Origin: Occallatibacter savannae
GTDB lineage: Bacteria > Acidobacteriota > Terriglobia > Terriglobales > Acidobacteriaceae
Assembly (NCBI RefSeq): GCF_003131205.1
Contig: NZ_QFFY01000001.1
Span: 992,001-1,056,000 of the forward strand
Direction: 5' to 3'
Length of the DNA: 64,000 bases
The notes under the pieces were generated by a model that was not told the DNA's origin, did not search any database, and was given only the letters and a program-made list of their open reading frames with translations. Shown here one piece after another: positions 26,290-34,524 of this stretch. The translations under genes were made by a program, and so were the position numbers. Numbering within the stretch: the stretch's first letter is position 1; every line of letters begins with the position of its first letter.

Positions 26290-27345
26290 ATGGATACAAA
26301 TCAGACTAGGGACAACATGCGAGCGGCAAAGGCTCTCTTCGCCCTGCCGCTCGCATTTCTTCTATGCGCATCCGCAATCGCACAGCAGCCCGCTAAAGAG
26401 GCCGCAAAAGAAACTCGAATCCGTCCGGAAGACCTCCCCACCTCAGGCCTGATCAGCCAGCCGGGCCCCACCTTTAAAGTTTCCTCCAAGGGCAAGCACG
26501 TCACCCTCATCGTCTACGGCGACCAGCGGTTCACTGACCCCGCCAACATCCGTGTCACCGATCCCGTCGCCCGGCGGCTCCTCGTGGCGAAACTCGCCGA
26601 AGAACATCCCGATGCGATCCTCCTCAACGGAGACGTTCCTTACAGCGGAGACAACGTCGACGACTATCGCGTCTACCACGATGAAACCGCAAGCTGGCGC
26701 GACGCCAAACTCAACGTCTTCCCGGCCCTCGGCAACCACGAGTTCCACGGCGACCCCTCACAAGCACTCGAACACTGGTGGAGTGCCTTCCCCGAGCTTC
26801 GCAATCGCCGCTGGTACTCCGCACAGGTCGGCAAGTCCGTCTACACCATATCGCTCGACAGCGACGCCTCTCTGCTGCCCGACAGCGATCAACAAAACTG
26901 GCTCAGCGCGCAACTCAAAACGCTCCCCAAGAGCATCAAGTTCGTCTTCATCAGCCTCCATCATCCGCCCGTAGCCGACGTGCAAACCCACATCAATATC
27001 AGCCACAACCCACGGCCGAACGAAATCGCCTTGCGCGATTACCTCTCCTCCGTCGCTCCCGGCCTCCACGCGCACGTCGTCGTCTGCGCCGGCCACATCC
27101 ACAACTACGAGCGCTTCTCGCAGCTTGGCGTCACCTACCTCGTCTCTGGCGGAGGGGGCGCATCGCCCGTACCCGTTGAACGCACTCCCGACGACCTCTA
27201 CCAGAACACCGGCTTCCCCAACTTCCACTATGTGAAGTTCGAAATCGATGGCGACTCCCTCACCGCCACCATGATTCGCCTCAACAAGACCGCTCCGCCC
27301 GACCAGCAATGGACGGAGATGGACCACTTCAAGATCCCGCAGTGA
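26290..27345 (+). CDS. Secreted calcineurin-like metallophosphoesterase
   Basis: This 351-residue protein has a signal peptide (RAAKALFALPLAFLLCASAIAQQ) and a metallophosphoesterase domain. Metal-binding motifs are LIVYGDQRF (motif I), LLNGDVPYSG, ALGNHEFHG, ISLHHPP and VVCAGHIHNYER. Motif I has Arg where most family members have the metal-ligand His (D-x-H), so the metal site may be altered. Closest known families are purple-acid-phosphatase-like or alkaline phosphatase-like enzymes; the substrate is unknown. A second ATG nine codons in has AGGGA before it and may be the true start. It is linked to the upstream TonB receptor (22 bases). Confidence 0.85.
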   Translation: MDTNQTRDNMRAAKALFALPLAFLLCASAIAQQPAKEAAKETRIRPEDLPTSGLISQPGPTFKVSSKGKHVTLIVYGDQRFTDPANIRVTDPVARRLLVAKLAEEHPDAILLNGDVPYSGDNVDDYRVYHDETASWRDAKLNVFPALGNHEFHGDPSQALEHWWSAFPELRNRRWYSAQVGKSVYTISLDSDASLLPDSDQQNWLSAQLKTLPKSIKFVFISLHHPPVADVQTHINISHNPRPNEIALRDYLSSVAPGLHAHVVVCAGHIHNYERFSQLGVTYLVSGGGGASPVPVERTPDDLYQNTGFPNFHYVKFEIDGDSLTATMIRLNKTAPPDQQWTEMDHFKIPQ

Positions 27346-27384
27346 AACCGCGCTTCCGATCGGACCGCCCTTCCCCGAAAATTT

Positions 27385-27423
27385 GGGCGCCCCATGTCTC
27401 CTGCTTTTGGAGACATGGGAGAC
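27385..27423. repeat. Family A element
   Basis: GGGCGCCCCATGTCTCC head and hairpin with the GGAGACATGGGAGACG second arm. It is a near-canonical copy downstream of the phosphoesterase gene. Confidence 0.8.
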
Positions 27424-27525
27424 GAGACACTCGACAGAGACAATGGAGAATAGCCCCGGGTGAAACCCGGGTGAAACGGCCTAAGCGCCTTCATGGACCG
27501 CCCCGATCCCGCCTTCCCCCCGCCA

Positions 27526-27885
27526 TCACTCGACCGGCTGCCACAACTCCACGCGATTTCCTTCCGGGTCCGTAACCCACCCGAACTTGCCGAAGTCGTA
27601 GCTCTCGCGCTTCGGATCCACCGTCACACCCTCGCTCGTCAGCCGGTCGAGCAATCCATCCAGATCGTCCACCAGCAGATTCAACATCGCCTTCTGCGCC
27701 ACCGGAAAGTACTCGTTGTCCTGCTTGAAAAACGAGAACACGATCTCATCGCGCTGCTTCGGCGCGGCAAACCCGTATGCACCCTGGCCCTTCACCAAAC
27801 CAAGGTGCTTCTCGTACCACTGGTACAGAGCCTTGGGATCGTTCGCTCGCAGAAATATCCCGCCAATTCCAATCACTGAACCCAT
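27526..27885 (-). CDS. VOC-family protein
   Basis: This 119-residue single glyoxalase-fold module has IGGIFLRANDPKALYQWYEKHLGL at the start and FGWVTDPEGNRVELWQP with the C-terminal glutamate ligand at the end. GGAGAAGAG precedes the ATG. The substrate is unknown. It is divergently oriented to the next VOC gene, but the two proteins are not close to each other in sequence. Confidence 0.82.
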   Translation of the reverse strand: MGSVIGIGGIFLRANDPKALYQWYEKHLGLVKGQGAYGFAAPKQRDEIVFSFFKQDNEYFPVAQKAMLNLLVDDLDGLLDRLTSEGVTVDPKRESYDFGKFGWVTDPEGNRVELWQPVE

Positions 27886-27994
27886 CTCTTCTCCTCTGAA
27901 TCGTCTCTTGACCCGAGCTTAAGCTACTTTCGTAAACGCAGCTAGAATGATGACACCGCCCCGCCCTGCTATCGTTATCCGCGAGGTCCCCGTC

Positions 27995-28411
27995 ATGTCC
28001 CATCCCGACGCCGCCCCGTCCGTCTCGCTCGAAAAAATCGGCCAGATCGCCATTACCGTCGACGACCTCGCCCGCGCGCGCGATTTCTACCAGAACACCC
28101 TCGGCATGAAGTTCCTCTTCGACGCCGGCAACCTCGCCTTCTTCAAGTGCGGCGACATCCGCCTCATGCTCTCCACACCAGAAAAACCCACCCCGCGCGG
28201 CGGCACCATCCTCTACTTCCACGTCCCCGACATCCACGCAACCTTCAGCACCCTCAAACAGCGCGGCGTCAACTTCATCGACGAGCCCCACCTCATCGCC
28301 AGAATGCCCGACCACGACCTCTGGATGGTCTTCATCCACGACTCCGAATCCAACACCATCGGCATCATGTGCGAGATCCCCAGAACCGACCTCGAGTTCC
28401 TTCCCCGCTAG
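27995..28411 (+). CDS. VOC-family protein
   Basis: This 138-residue single VOC module has KIGQIAITVDDLARARDFYQNTLGMKFLFDAG, then ILYFHVPDIHATFSTLKQRGVNFIDEPHLIARMPDHDLWMVFIHDSESNTIGIMCE. It resembles methylmalonyl-CoA epimerase/glyoxalase-like enzymes in fold, not clearly in substrate. The ATG of MSHPDAAP has GAGG upstream; an earlier ATG in frame would add 16 proline-rich residues without support. Confidence 0.8.
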   Translation: MSHPDAAPSVSLEKIGQIAITVDDLARARDFYQNTLGMKFLFDAGNLAFFKCGDIRLMLSTPEKPTPRGGTILYFHVPDIHATFSTLKQRGVNFIDEPHLIARMPDHDLWMVFIHDSESNTIGIMCEIPRTDLEFLPR

Positions 28412-28510
28412 CCCGCCACTCCGCCGCTCCGAGCGAGAACAACCGTCGCGCAGCAACAACGTCAGCGCACGACCACACAGCTTTCCGGAAAGTCTCTCTC
28501 GTTTGAAAAG

Positions 28511-28548
28511 GGCGGTGGCCCCCGGTCCCTCGCACTTGGGGACCGGGG
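28511..28548. repeat. Family A'' element
   Basis: GGTGGCCCC head with a hairpin of arms CGGTCCC and GGGACCG and a GGGGAATG tail. This sub-type is also seen near 42.3 kb. Confidence 0.65.
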
Positions 28549-28568
28549 AATGTTCATACAAACAAGCC

Positions 28569-28601
28569 GGGTGCTCCATCTTTGCGCAGCAAGGGTGGGA
28601 A
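28569..28601. repeat. Family A' element, degenerate
   Basis: GGGTGCTCCATC head and GGGTGGGAAACG tail with a short TTTGCGCAGCAA core. The stem is worn compared with 6566. Confidence 0.5.
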
Positions 28602-28655
28602 ACGAGAACGCCGATGTTCAGAAGACGCCACCTTCTACTAATCGCTCGTCTCGCA

Positions 28656-28889
28656 AAAAGCGTCAGCGCACGACTTCACAGCTTGCTGCAAAAGTCCGAA
28701 ATGGCTGGGTTTGAAAGGGCACAGATTTATCTGTGCCGATAAAGGTTGCAAATAGAGCGCGGCTTTAGCCGCTGAGGGATGTTTCTCGAATCCTCGCATT
28801 CACCAAATAGCATTTTTCAGCAAGCTGTTTAGTCTCTCCGAAAACTTCGGCAGAAGAAATTCGGGCTTTTTAGCCCCTGCGGAACGTAT
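28656..28889. repeat. Composite family D module, copy 1 (about 230 bp)
   Basis: In order: GCGTCAGCGCACGACTTCAC, a GGCACAGAT/ATCTGTGCC hairpin, GGCTTTAGCCGCTGAGGGAT, a TTTTTCAGCAAGCTGTTT segment, and a final GGGCTTTTTAGCCCCTGCGG. The same order of parts recurs at 38905-39136. Confidence 0.75.
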
Positions 28890-29003
28890 TTTGATCCGCG
28901 CCGCAGCCCTTGATGAGATCGGTCCTGAACCAGGCCTCCCCAGTGCCTTCCCCGTTACCCCGCCCCCTCGATATACACAGCCAGCGGCGGTATCCTCTGA
29001 TAC

Positions 29004-29996
29004 ATGGTCCGCTTCACAGTGCTCGCGTCAGGCTCCAAGGGCAACAGCACGATTGTGACCGGCGGCCACACCCGCATCCTGGTCGACGCCGGCCTCAGCT
29101 GCCGCGAACTCTTCCGCCGCATGAAGCTCGCCGGTGAAGATCCCGCCACCCTCGACGCCATCATCATCACTCACGAGCACTCCGACCACGTCTCCGGTCT
29201 CGGCGTAACTGCCCGCAAGCTCGGCATCCCGGTCTACATCACCGAACCCACCCACCGCGCCTGGATCCGCTGGCTCTCGCCACGCAAGCAGATGACCTAC
29301 GCCCAGTGGCTCGAGCAGTGCCGCCAGCAGGCCGCTGCCCGCATGGCCGAAGCCGACGCACCCACTGCGGAAGACTGCGATGCCGACGAGGCCGATGAAA
29401 CAGTCGACGACCTCGCCGCCCCTGCGGACTCCGACCGAGCCCCCGAATCCGCCTCGAAAAAACGCAAGCCCCCCGCGCAGAAGGACCCCACCGCCCTTCC
29501 CTCGGTCCAATACTTCCACGCCGGCAAGCCTCTCCAGATTGGCGACATCTCCATCAGCCCTTTCACCATTCCGCACGACGCCGCCGACCCCGTCGGTTTC
29601 GTCTTCCAGGCCGAAGGCGTCCGCATGGCCTTCGCCACAGACCTCGGCTACATCCCGCCGAACGTCAAGGCCCAGCTCAAGTCCGTCGACCTGCTCTACC
29701 TCGAGTCCAACCACGACCTCGAAATGCTCCGCGATGGCCCCTACCCGTGGTCCGTCAAGCAGCGCGTGCTCTCCCGCGTCGGCCACCTCTCCAACGAGGC
29801 GTGCGCCACCTACCTCGAAACCGAATACGACGGCCAGGCAGCCTACGTCGTCCTCGGCCACCTCTCCGAAAGCAACAATATGCCCGAGCTTGCCCGCATC
29901 TCTGCCGAGCGCGCGCTCAACGGCCGGGCCAGCCTCCTGGCCAACCGGCTGTTGCTTGCCCAGCAACATGAACCACTGGCAGCTATCTGCTTTTGA
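29004..29996 (+). CDS. MBL-fold hydrolase, YycJ/WalJ-like
   Basis: This 330-residue metallo-beta-lactamase-fold protein begins VLASGSKGNSTIV and carries the zinc motif HEHSDHVSGL at about residues 57-66, with later ligands in IPHDAAD and VLGHLSESNN. Its opening matches YycJ/WalJ, a 5'-to-3' DNA exonuclease-like group linked to cell-wall regulation in Firmicutes. Between about residues 95 and 165 it has an insertion rich in Ala, Asp, Glu and Lys that is absent from typical family members and is probably disordered. Monocistronic, with a repeat-filled gap before it. Confidence 0.85.
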   Translation: MVRFTVLASGSKGNSTIVTGGHTRILVDAGLSCRELFRRMKLAGEDPATLDAIIITHEHSDHVSGLGVTARKLGIPVYITEPTHRAWIRWLSPRKQMTYAQWLEQCRQQAAARMAEADAPTAEDCDADEADETVDDLAAPADSDRAPESASKKRKPPAQKDPTALPSVQYFHAGKPLQIGDISISPFTIPHDAADPVGFVFQAEGVRMAFATDLGYIPPNVKAQLKSVDLLYLESNHDLEMLRDGPYPWSVKQRVLSRVGHLSNEACATYLETEYDGQAAYVVLGHLSESNNMPELARISAERALNGRASLLANRLLLAQQHEPLAAICF

Positions 29997-30215
29997 GAAA
30001 ACTCGGTTACAATCGTATCCAGGTTTGCTCTGCCCAGATCGACGCCTGCCGAGGTTCTCTGGCGTCTAACCACTTACGCAACAGTCACTTGGATAAAAAT
30101 AGCATCACCCGAAATCACACGGGCATCCAAGCGAACATAACCGGTAACCCGAGTGAAGTCAGCGCATTTCTCACCGGGTTCACGGGGCAGATCAACAAAG
30201 GTGAGTTCATCCTGT

Positions 30216-30689
30216 ATGGCGAAAATTGATTGTACCGACCGCGTTGTAGGCGCGATTCTCGCAAGCTGGCGGTATGACATCTCCGGGATCTCACCCGAGA
30301 TGCGAAAGGATTACGAGCAGCACTTCGCCGACTGCAATCGCTGCAGCTCCCGCCTCAAATTCCATCGCGGACTCGACGTCGCACTCGTTGTCCTTACATC
30401 GCTGTCCGTCTTCTTCTCGCTCTTCGCGCTCGCCGCGCTTCGCCACGTCAAGCCGCTCGAACACGTCGCCTTCAACATCCTCGGTCTCGACGTCGCCGAC
30501 GCCTATCACATGCTTGTCTCCGCCGCCGTCGCCGGAGTGCTCTTCTCCGTCATAGCCTTTGTCCTCGTCCTGACCGCGACGCCAGTCCCCTCCTATCTCG
30601 GCGGTATCGCAGCGGAGCGTGCGCGTCTGCTCGAAGAACGCTTCCCCGAAGCCGTCGAACGCCTCCCCAAGTCCCTGCGCCCTCGCTGA
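30216..30689 (+). CDS. Membrane protein with N-terminal zinc-finger-like motif
   Basis: This 157-residue protein has a cytosolic N-terminus with HFADCNRCSSR (about residues 36-46), an H-x3-C-x2-C arrangement as in anti-sigma ZAS domains, then two membrane helices (about 56-76 and 95-125) and a C-terminal basic helix. No sigma factor gene is adjacent, so an anti-sigma role is only a possibility. The start at MAKIDCTDR is preferred over a longer frame because the extra 21 residues look non-coding; AAAGGTGAG lies about 10 bases upstream. It converges with the EamA gene, with a strong hairpin between them. Confidence 0.7.
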   Translation: MAKIDCTDRVVGAILASWRYDISGISPEMRKDYEQHFADCNRCSSRLKFHRGLDVALVVLTSLSVFFSLFALAALRHVKPLEHVAFNILGLDVADAYHMLVSAAVAGVLFSVIAFVLVLTATPVPSYLGGIAAERARLLEERFPEAVERLPKSLRPR

Positions 30690-30711
30690 CGAAATCTCAT
30701 CTCGATTCACC

Positions 30712-30741
30712 TGAAGGCCTCCTCTAGCGGAGGCCTTCAGC
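30712..30741. terminator. Bidirectional hairpin terminator between convergent genes
   Basis: A perfect 12-bp stem (CTGAAGGCCTCC / GGAGGCCTTCAG) with a 6-base loop lies between the stop of the zinc-finger-like gene and the EamA gene stop. No long T-run follows on either side, so termination strength is uncertain. Confidence 0.65.
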
Positions 30742-30742
30742 T

Positions 30743-31675
30743 CTATGCGGCCCTCCTCGTCAGCACCGCCATATACAACCCCGCGGCCACAATCAGCGCT
30801 GCCCCCATCACCATCCACACAGTCGGCAGCTCCCGCCAAATCAAAAACGTCAGCAGCGCTCCAGTCACCAGCTGCGTGTAGTGATACTGCGACACCGTCG
30901 ACGCTGCCGTATGCTTCACGGCAATATAGAAACAAATCGTGCCCGCTGAGCAGAACGCTCCCATCGCCACCAGCGCACCCAGTTCCCTCCAGCTCGGCGG
31001 CACAGCGTGAACCAGCATCGCCGCTCCGCCTGCCGCCGTCATCACCACGCCCGAAAAGAACGCCAGGCTCGCCGGCGTCTCCGTTCGCGTCAGCACGCGC
31101 GACCACACCATATTCACTGAAAAGCAGCTCACGCAGACCATGCACGCCGCAAAACCAATCCAGTCCCCCTGCCGCGAACTCCCAAATGGATTCACCGCAA
31201 CCACCACGCCGCTGAATCCCGCTACAATCGCCAGCCCTTTTCGTATTCCGATCTTCTCCCGAAGAAAGACCGCCGCAAGAACCGTGATGCACATCGGCGA
31301 AAGAAAAACCAGAATGTAAAACAGCGTCAGGCTCACATGCCGCAGCGCCACAACCACGCACAGGTTGTTCGCCAGATCCAGGCACGACCGCAGCAGCTGC
31401 TTCTTTGGCTGAGTCGGCCACAGCACCTTAAGCTCATGCCGCACCTTTGCGTAGAGCGCCAGGAACCCGCAGAAAAACACACCCAGGAGTCCGATGATCT
31501 CGTAAGCCGGCAGCGCCGACCGGCCTACGATCTTGATCGTCGTATCCGTCAGCACCCAGCACGTGAAGCCGCAGATCGCAAAACCAATCGCCGCAGCTTC
31601 CGAGTGTCCCGGCTCCGGCTCCGGCCGGAACTCCGCTCGTTCTTCTTCAAACTCGAAATTTGCGCTTGTACTCAG
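30743..31675 (-). CDS. EamA/DMT-family transporter (possible CTG start)
   Basis: This drug/metabolite-family transporter has about ten membrane helices in two EamA repeats. Typical sequence includes LYILVFLSPMCITVLAAVFLREKIG at the end of the first repeat and WRELPTVWMVMGAALIVAAG at the end of the second. The first ATG/GTG/TTG in frame would start at MLTDTTIK, inside the first helix. The frame upstream (GFAICGFTCWVLTDTTIK) is clearly coding and completes that helix. The only reasonable start is a CTG giving (M)STSANFEFEEERAEF, 310 residues, the normal family length. No Shine-Dalgarno is seen before it, so the start is uncertain, and a mutated ATG is an alternative. The substrate is unknown. 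Confidence 0.78.
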   Translation of the reverse strand: MSTSANFEFEEERAEFRPEPEPGHSEAAAIGFAICGFTCWVLTDTTIKIVGRSALPAYEIIGLLGVFFCGFLALYAKVRHELKVLWPTQPKKQLLRSCLDLANNLCVVVALRHVSLTLFYILVFLSPMCITVLAAVFLREKIGIRKGLAIVAGFSGVVVAVNPFGSSRQGDWIGFAACMVCVSCFSVNMVWSRVLTRTETPASLAFFSGVVMTAAGGAAMLVHAVPPSWRELGALVAMGAFCSAGTICFYIAVKHTAASTVSQYHYTQLVTGALLTFLIWRELPTVWMVMGAALIVAAGLYMAVLTRRAA

Positions 31676-31756
31676 GCGGACACAACCACAATGGGGATCA
31701 CTCCAAGACTACCAAGCTCGATCGACAGTGCGGCAGCCGTGCACACCCCACTGTCC

Positions 31757-31816
31757 GGGTGCCCCATAGCCTGCCCTGAGCTTGTCGAAGGGTCTCCCGC
31801 CTTTGGAGACATGGGA
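31757..31816. repeat. Family A element with nested CCTGAGCTTGTCGAAGG insert
   Basis: A canonical family A copy is split after GGGTGCCCCAT by a 25-base unit (31768-31792) containing GCCCTGAGCTTGTCGAAGGG. The rest (TCTCCCGCCTTTGGAGACAT) continues intact. Confidence 0.85.
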
Positions 31817-31859
31817 TCCAAACACCATTCGGGCAATTTGCCGTGCCCCATTCCGTAGC

Positions 31860-31898
31860 TGTGCCCCATTCATTCGGCGCTCTTGCCGAATGAATGGG
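31860..31898. repeat. Family B palindromic element, copy 2
   Basis: GTGCCCCATTCATTCGGC with the matching GCCGAATGAATGGG arm. It is the best-paired copy of this family. Confidence 0.8.
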
Positions 31899-31918
31899 AA
31901 TACATCCGAACAAACAAG

Positions 31919-31935
31919 AAAGGGCGAAGCCCTTT
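31919..31935 (-). terminator. Hairpin downstream of gpmI
   Basis: A perfect 7-bp stem AAAGGGC / GCCCTTT with a 3-base loop is followed on the minus strand by CTTGTTT. It lies about 35 bases after the gpmI stop. Confidence 0.65.
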
Positions 31936-31969
31936 CCGGCCTCGCCCTCCATGAGTCTTCCTAACTATC

Positions 31970-33582
31970 CTACTTCGCGATCGGAACCCGCAGATCCCCG
32001 CCCGTCATCTCTTTAGGCAAACCGAGATCTAAGAGGCTCAACAGCGTCGGCGAAATATCCCTCAACGACCCATCCGGCCGCAACCGGAATTGGCTCGCAT
32101 CCTCCGCGATATAGAACAGCGGCACCGGATTCGTCGTATGCGCCGTATGCGGCCCGCCCGTCACCGGATCCACCATCATCTCCGCATTCCCGTGATCCGC
32201 CGTGATCAGCCAGCTTCCGTTCCGCTCCTTCACGGCTTTGTAGATGCGCCCGAGCTGCGCATCCACTGCCTCGATCGCCTTGATCGTCGGCTCCAGCTTG
32301 CCCGAGTGACCCACCATATCCGCATTCGCAAAATTCGCAACCACCAGATCGAACGCCGTATCGTTCACCGCATTCACAATCGTGTCGCCAATCGCCTCCG
32401 CCTTCATCTCAGGAGCCAGATCGTACGTCGCCACCTTCAGCGAAGGAATCATTGTCCGGTCCTCACCCGGAAACGGCTTCTCGATTCCCCCGTTGAAGAA
32501 GTACGTCACATGCGCGAACTTCTCTGTCTCCGCCACGCGCAAATTACGCAGCTGATTCTGCGTCAGAATATTCGCCAGAATGTTATCCATCGACTCCGGC
32601 AGAATGATCATCGGCAGCTCATACAGCTTGTCGTACTGCGTCATGCACAGGTAGTGCAGGTTCTTCGGAATCTCATTGCGCGGAATCGTCTCATCCAGCG
32701 ACTCCCACCCCTCCAGATTCCGTCCGCCTTCCTTATTCAACCCGCTCTCTCGCGCCAGCACCCGTGTAATCTGGCGAGCACGATCCGCGCGGAAGTTGAA
32801 ATTGATGCAGACATCCTCATCGCGAATCTGCCCGACCGGCTTCCCAGCTCCATCCACCACCACAAACGGCACCACAAACTCATCCGTCACGCCGTTGTTG
32901 TAGCTCTCCTTTAGCCGCGCCACTGGATCTGGATACGCGCCGCCCTCTGCCTTCCCATTCACCATCGCGTCAAAGGCCTTCTTCTCGCGCTCCCACCGCT
33001 TGTCGCGATCCATCGCGTAGTAGCGTCCATTGATCGACGCAACCTTACCCACGCCGTACTCGCGCATCTTCTGCTCGAGCTTCGCAACGAACCCCGCGCC
33101 CGAATCCGGAGCCGTGTCGCGCCCATCCATGAACGCGTGCACAAACACATTCTGCAATCCGTACTCGCGCGCCGTCCGCAGCAGCGCGTATAGATGCTCC
33201 TGATGCGAGTGAACTCCGCCGTCTGAAACCAGCCCGAAAGATGCAATTGCTTCCGCCCCTCGCGCGCCTTCTGCATGGCTTGCACGATCGGCGGCTCTTT
33301 CTGGAACTGCCCTGAAGCAATCAGCGCATCGATGCGCGTGATATCCATCTGCACAATCCGGCCCGCGCCGATGTTCAGGTGCCCCACTTCGCTGTTGCCC
33401 ATCTGCCCATCCGGCAGCCCCACAAAGTGGTCCGACGCCTGGATCAGCGTATTCGGAAATTCACGCACCAGTTTGTCGTAGTTTGGCTTGCGCGCCAGCG
33501 CGATCGCATTGTTGGCCGTTTCGGCCCGATAACCCCATCCATCCAGGACGGTCAGCACAAGAGGACGTTTCGTTGAAGCCAC
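31970..33582 (-). CDS. gpmI: 2,3-bisphosphoglycerate-independent phosphoglycerate mutase, one-base frameshift
   Basis: Together two frames encode a complete GpmI of about 537 residues, which interconverts 3- and 2-phosphoglycerate using manganese. The first frame (from a GTG start) carries [11 protein letters not shown] and the catalytic-serine region [17 protein letters not shown]. The second carries [47 protein letters not shown] and TADHGNAE. The frames meet at about position 33238: reading on from ...RKQLHL requires one extra base to continue as [12 protein letters not shown], the family consensus. The site is a run of three T on the coding strand where four would restore the frame. An assembly error is likely. 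If real, the gene is broken. A hairpin terminator follows. Confidence 0.85.
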
Positions 33583-33921
33583 GAAGAGAACACCTCGTAG
33601 TAGATCGATGTACTAAAAGGATAAATGCTGCTGATTGCCCCTCCGCGTAGCCCCCATCACATCGCGAAAACCGCAAGATCATCGAGGCCGTAGCCCTCAT
33701 CAAAGCTCTTTAACCAAAAGCTGTGTCATTCTGAGCGAACGGGGCCCCAAGCGCCCTTCAGCTTGGGGGTGGTGAGCCGAAGGATCCGCAGTAGTTCTTG
33801 GATAGCCTCTCAAGCGAAAGAGATCGGCGGTCACTCGACAGCTAAGAGATGAACCGAAGCTGATCGCCATACATAAATTGCGCAGCGAGATGTCCTTGCG
33901 TCAAGAACGTATGTTCGCCCG
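33583..33921. other. Intergenic gap between gpmI and a hypothetical gene
   Basis: It contains a family E repeat with a nested insert (33724 onward). The rest is unremarkable; no gene or obvious promoter was recognised. Confidence 0.5.
33724..33794. repeat. Family E element (GTCATTCTGAGCGAA type) with insert
   Basis: GTCATTCTGAGCGAA ... GAGCCGAAGGATC resembles the intact copy at 38840 but is split by a GC-rich hairpin-like insert containing GCCCTTCAGCTTGGGGG. Confidence 0.6.
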
Positions 33922-34431
33922 CTATCCGAGAGTGGAAATGCGTGCTTCCAGTTCGGCAATGGGCATCAGTCCTTCGCCAAAGAACGACAATGTCTTGGGT
34001 GAGTAGAAAACCATCCACTCACCTGACCGATCGACCGCGTAGCTGAAGTCCGACGGCACGGTCGCAAACACATCCCGACCGGTGCGAGCTGCTATTACTG
34101 TCCTCTGCCAGCTTCCCTTGCCCGTACCGATCCGGCAGTCAAATACGACAAAGGGAATGCCGTTTCGCACGCCCTCGAAAACATTCCACGTCGCGCTTCT
34201 GTCAGCGATCGGTGTCCCTGCCAAAGATACGGCCAAGGGGAGCTTCTCTCCCCAAGGCTTCAGGCCCAGAGTGTTGGCCAACTTTGTCAATTCTCTCGCC
34301 CGTCTTCGCTGGTAAAAATCAGACCAGAGAAATATGCTCCCGAGCGCAGCCGCCAAGAGAGCTATTGACCAAATCGGTAGAGTGGTTTGAGTGCCGTGGG
34401 CGGCCTCGTAAACTGGACCGAACACATACAT
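33922..34431 (-). CDS. Hypothetical single-pass membrane protein
   Basis: This 169-residue protein has one membrane helix near the N-terminus (IWSIALLAAALGSIFLW, about 20-36), a basic stop-transfer (YQRRRARELTK) and a soluble cytoplasmic domain with conserved-looking FVVFDCRIGTGKGSWQRTVIAAR and FATVPSDFSYAVDRSGEWMVFYSPK. It recalls small membrane proteins of unknown function common in Acidobacteriota. No catalytic motif. Isolated on the minus strand. Confidence 0.65.
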   Translation of the reverse strand: MYVFGPVYEAAHGTQTTLPIWSIALLAAALGSIFLWSDFYQRRRARELTKLANTLGLKPWGEKLPLAVSLAGTPIADRSATWNVFEGVRNGIPFVVFDCRIGTGKGSWQRTVIAARTGRDVFATVPSDFSYAVDRSGEWMVFYSPKTLSFFGEGLMPIAELEARISTLG

Positions 34432-34524
34432 TTTTGCTCATTATCGCAGTTATTCAACAGGGCTTAGGTCCATGCGGGAACTTCGTCGCCAATGCGGAAT
34501 CTTCAACGCATCGTTCCCGCCAGG

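Larger units (their letters stand above)
28412..29003. other. Repeat-filled intergenic region (no gene seen)
   Basis: About 590 bases between a VOC gene and the YycJ-like gene are occupied by two family A variants (28511 and 28569) and a composite family D module (28656-28889). I find no convincing reading frame. Confidence 0.6.

Noticed and set aside
33230..33245. Programmed -1 frameshift in gpmI
   Set aside because: The site is not a normal slippery heptamer and no stimulatory structure is evident; a missing T in a homopolymer explains it better.
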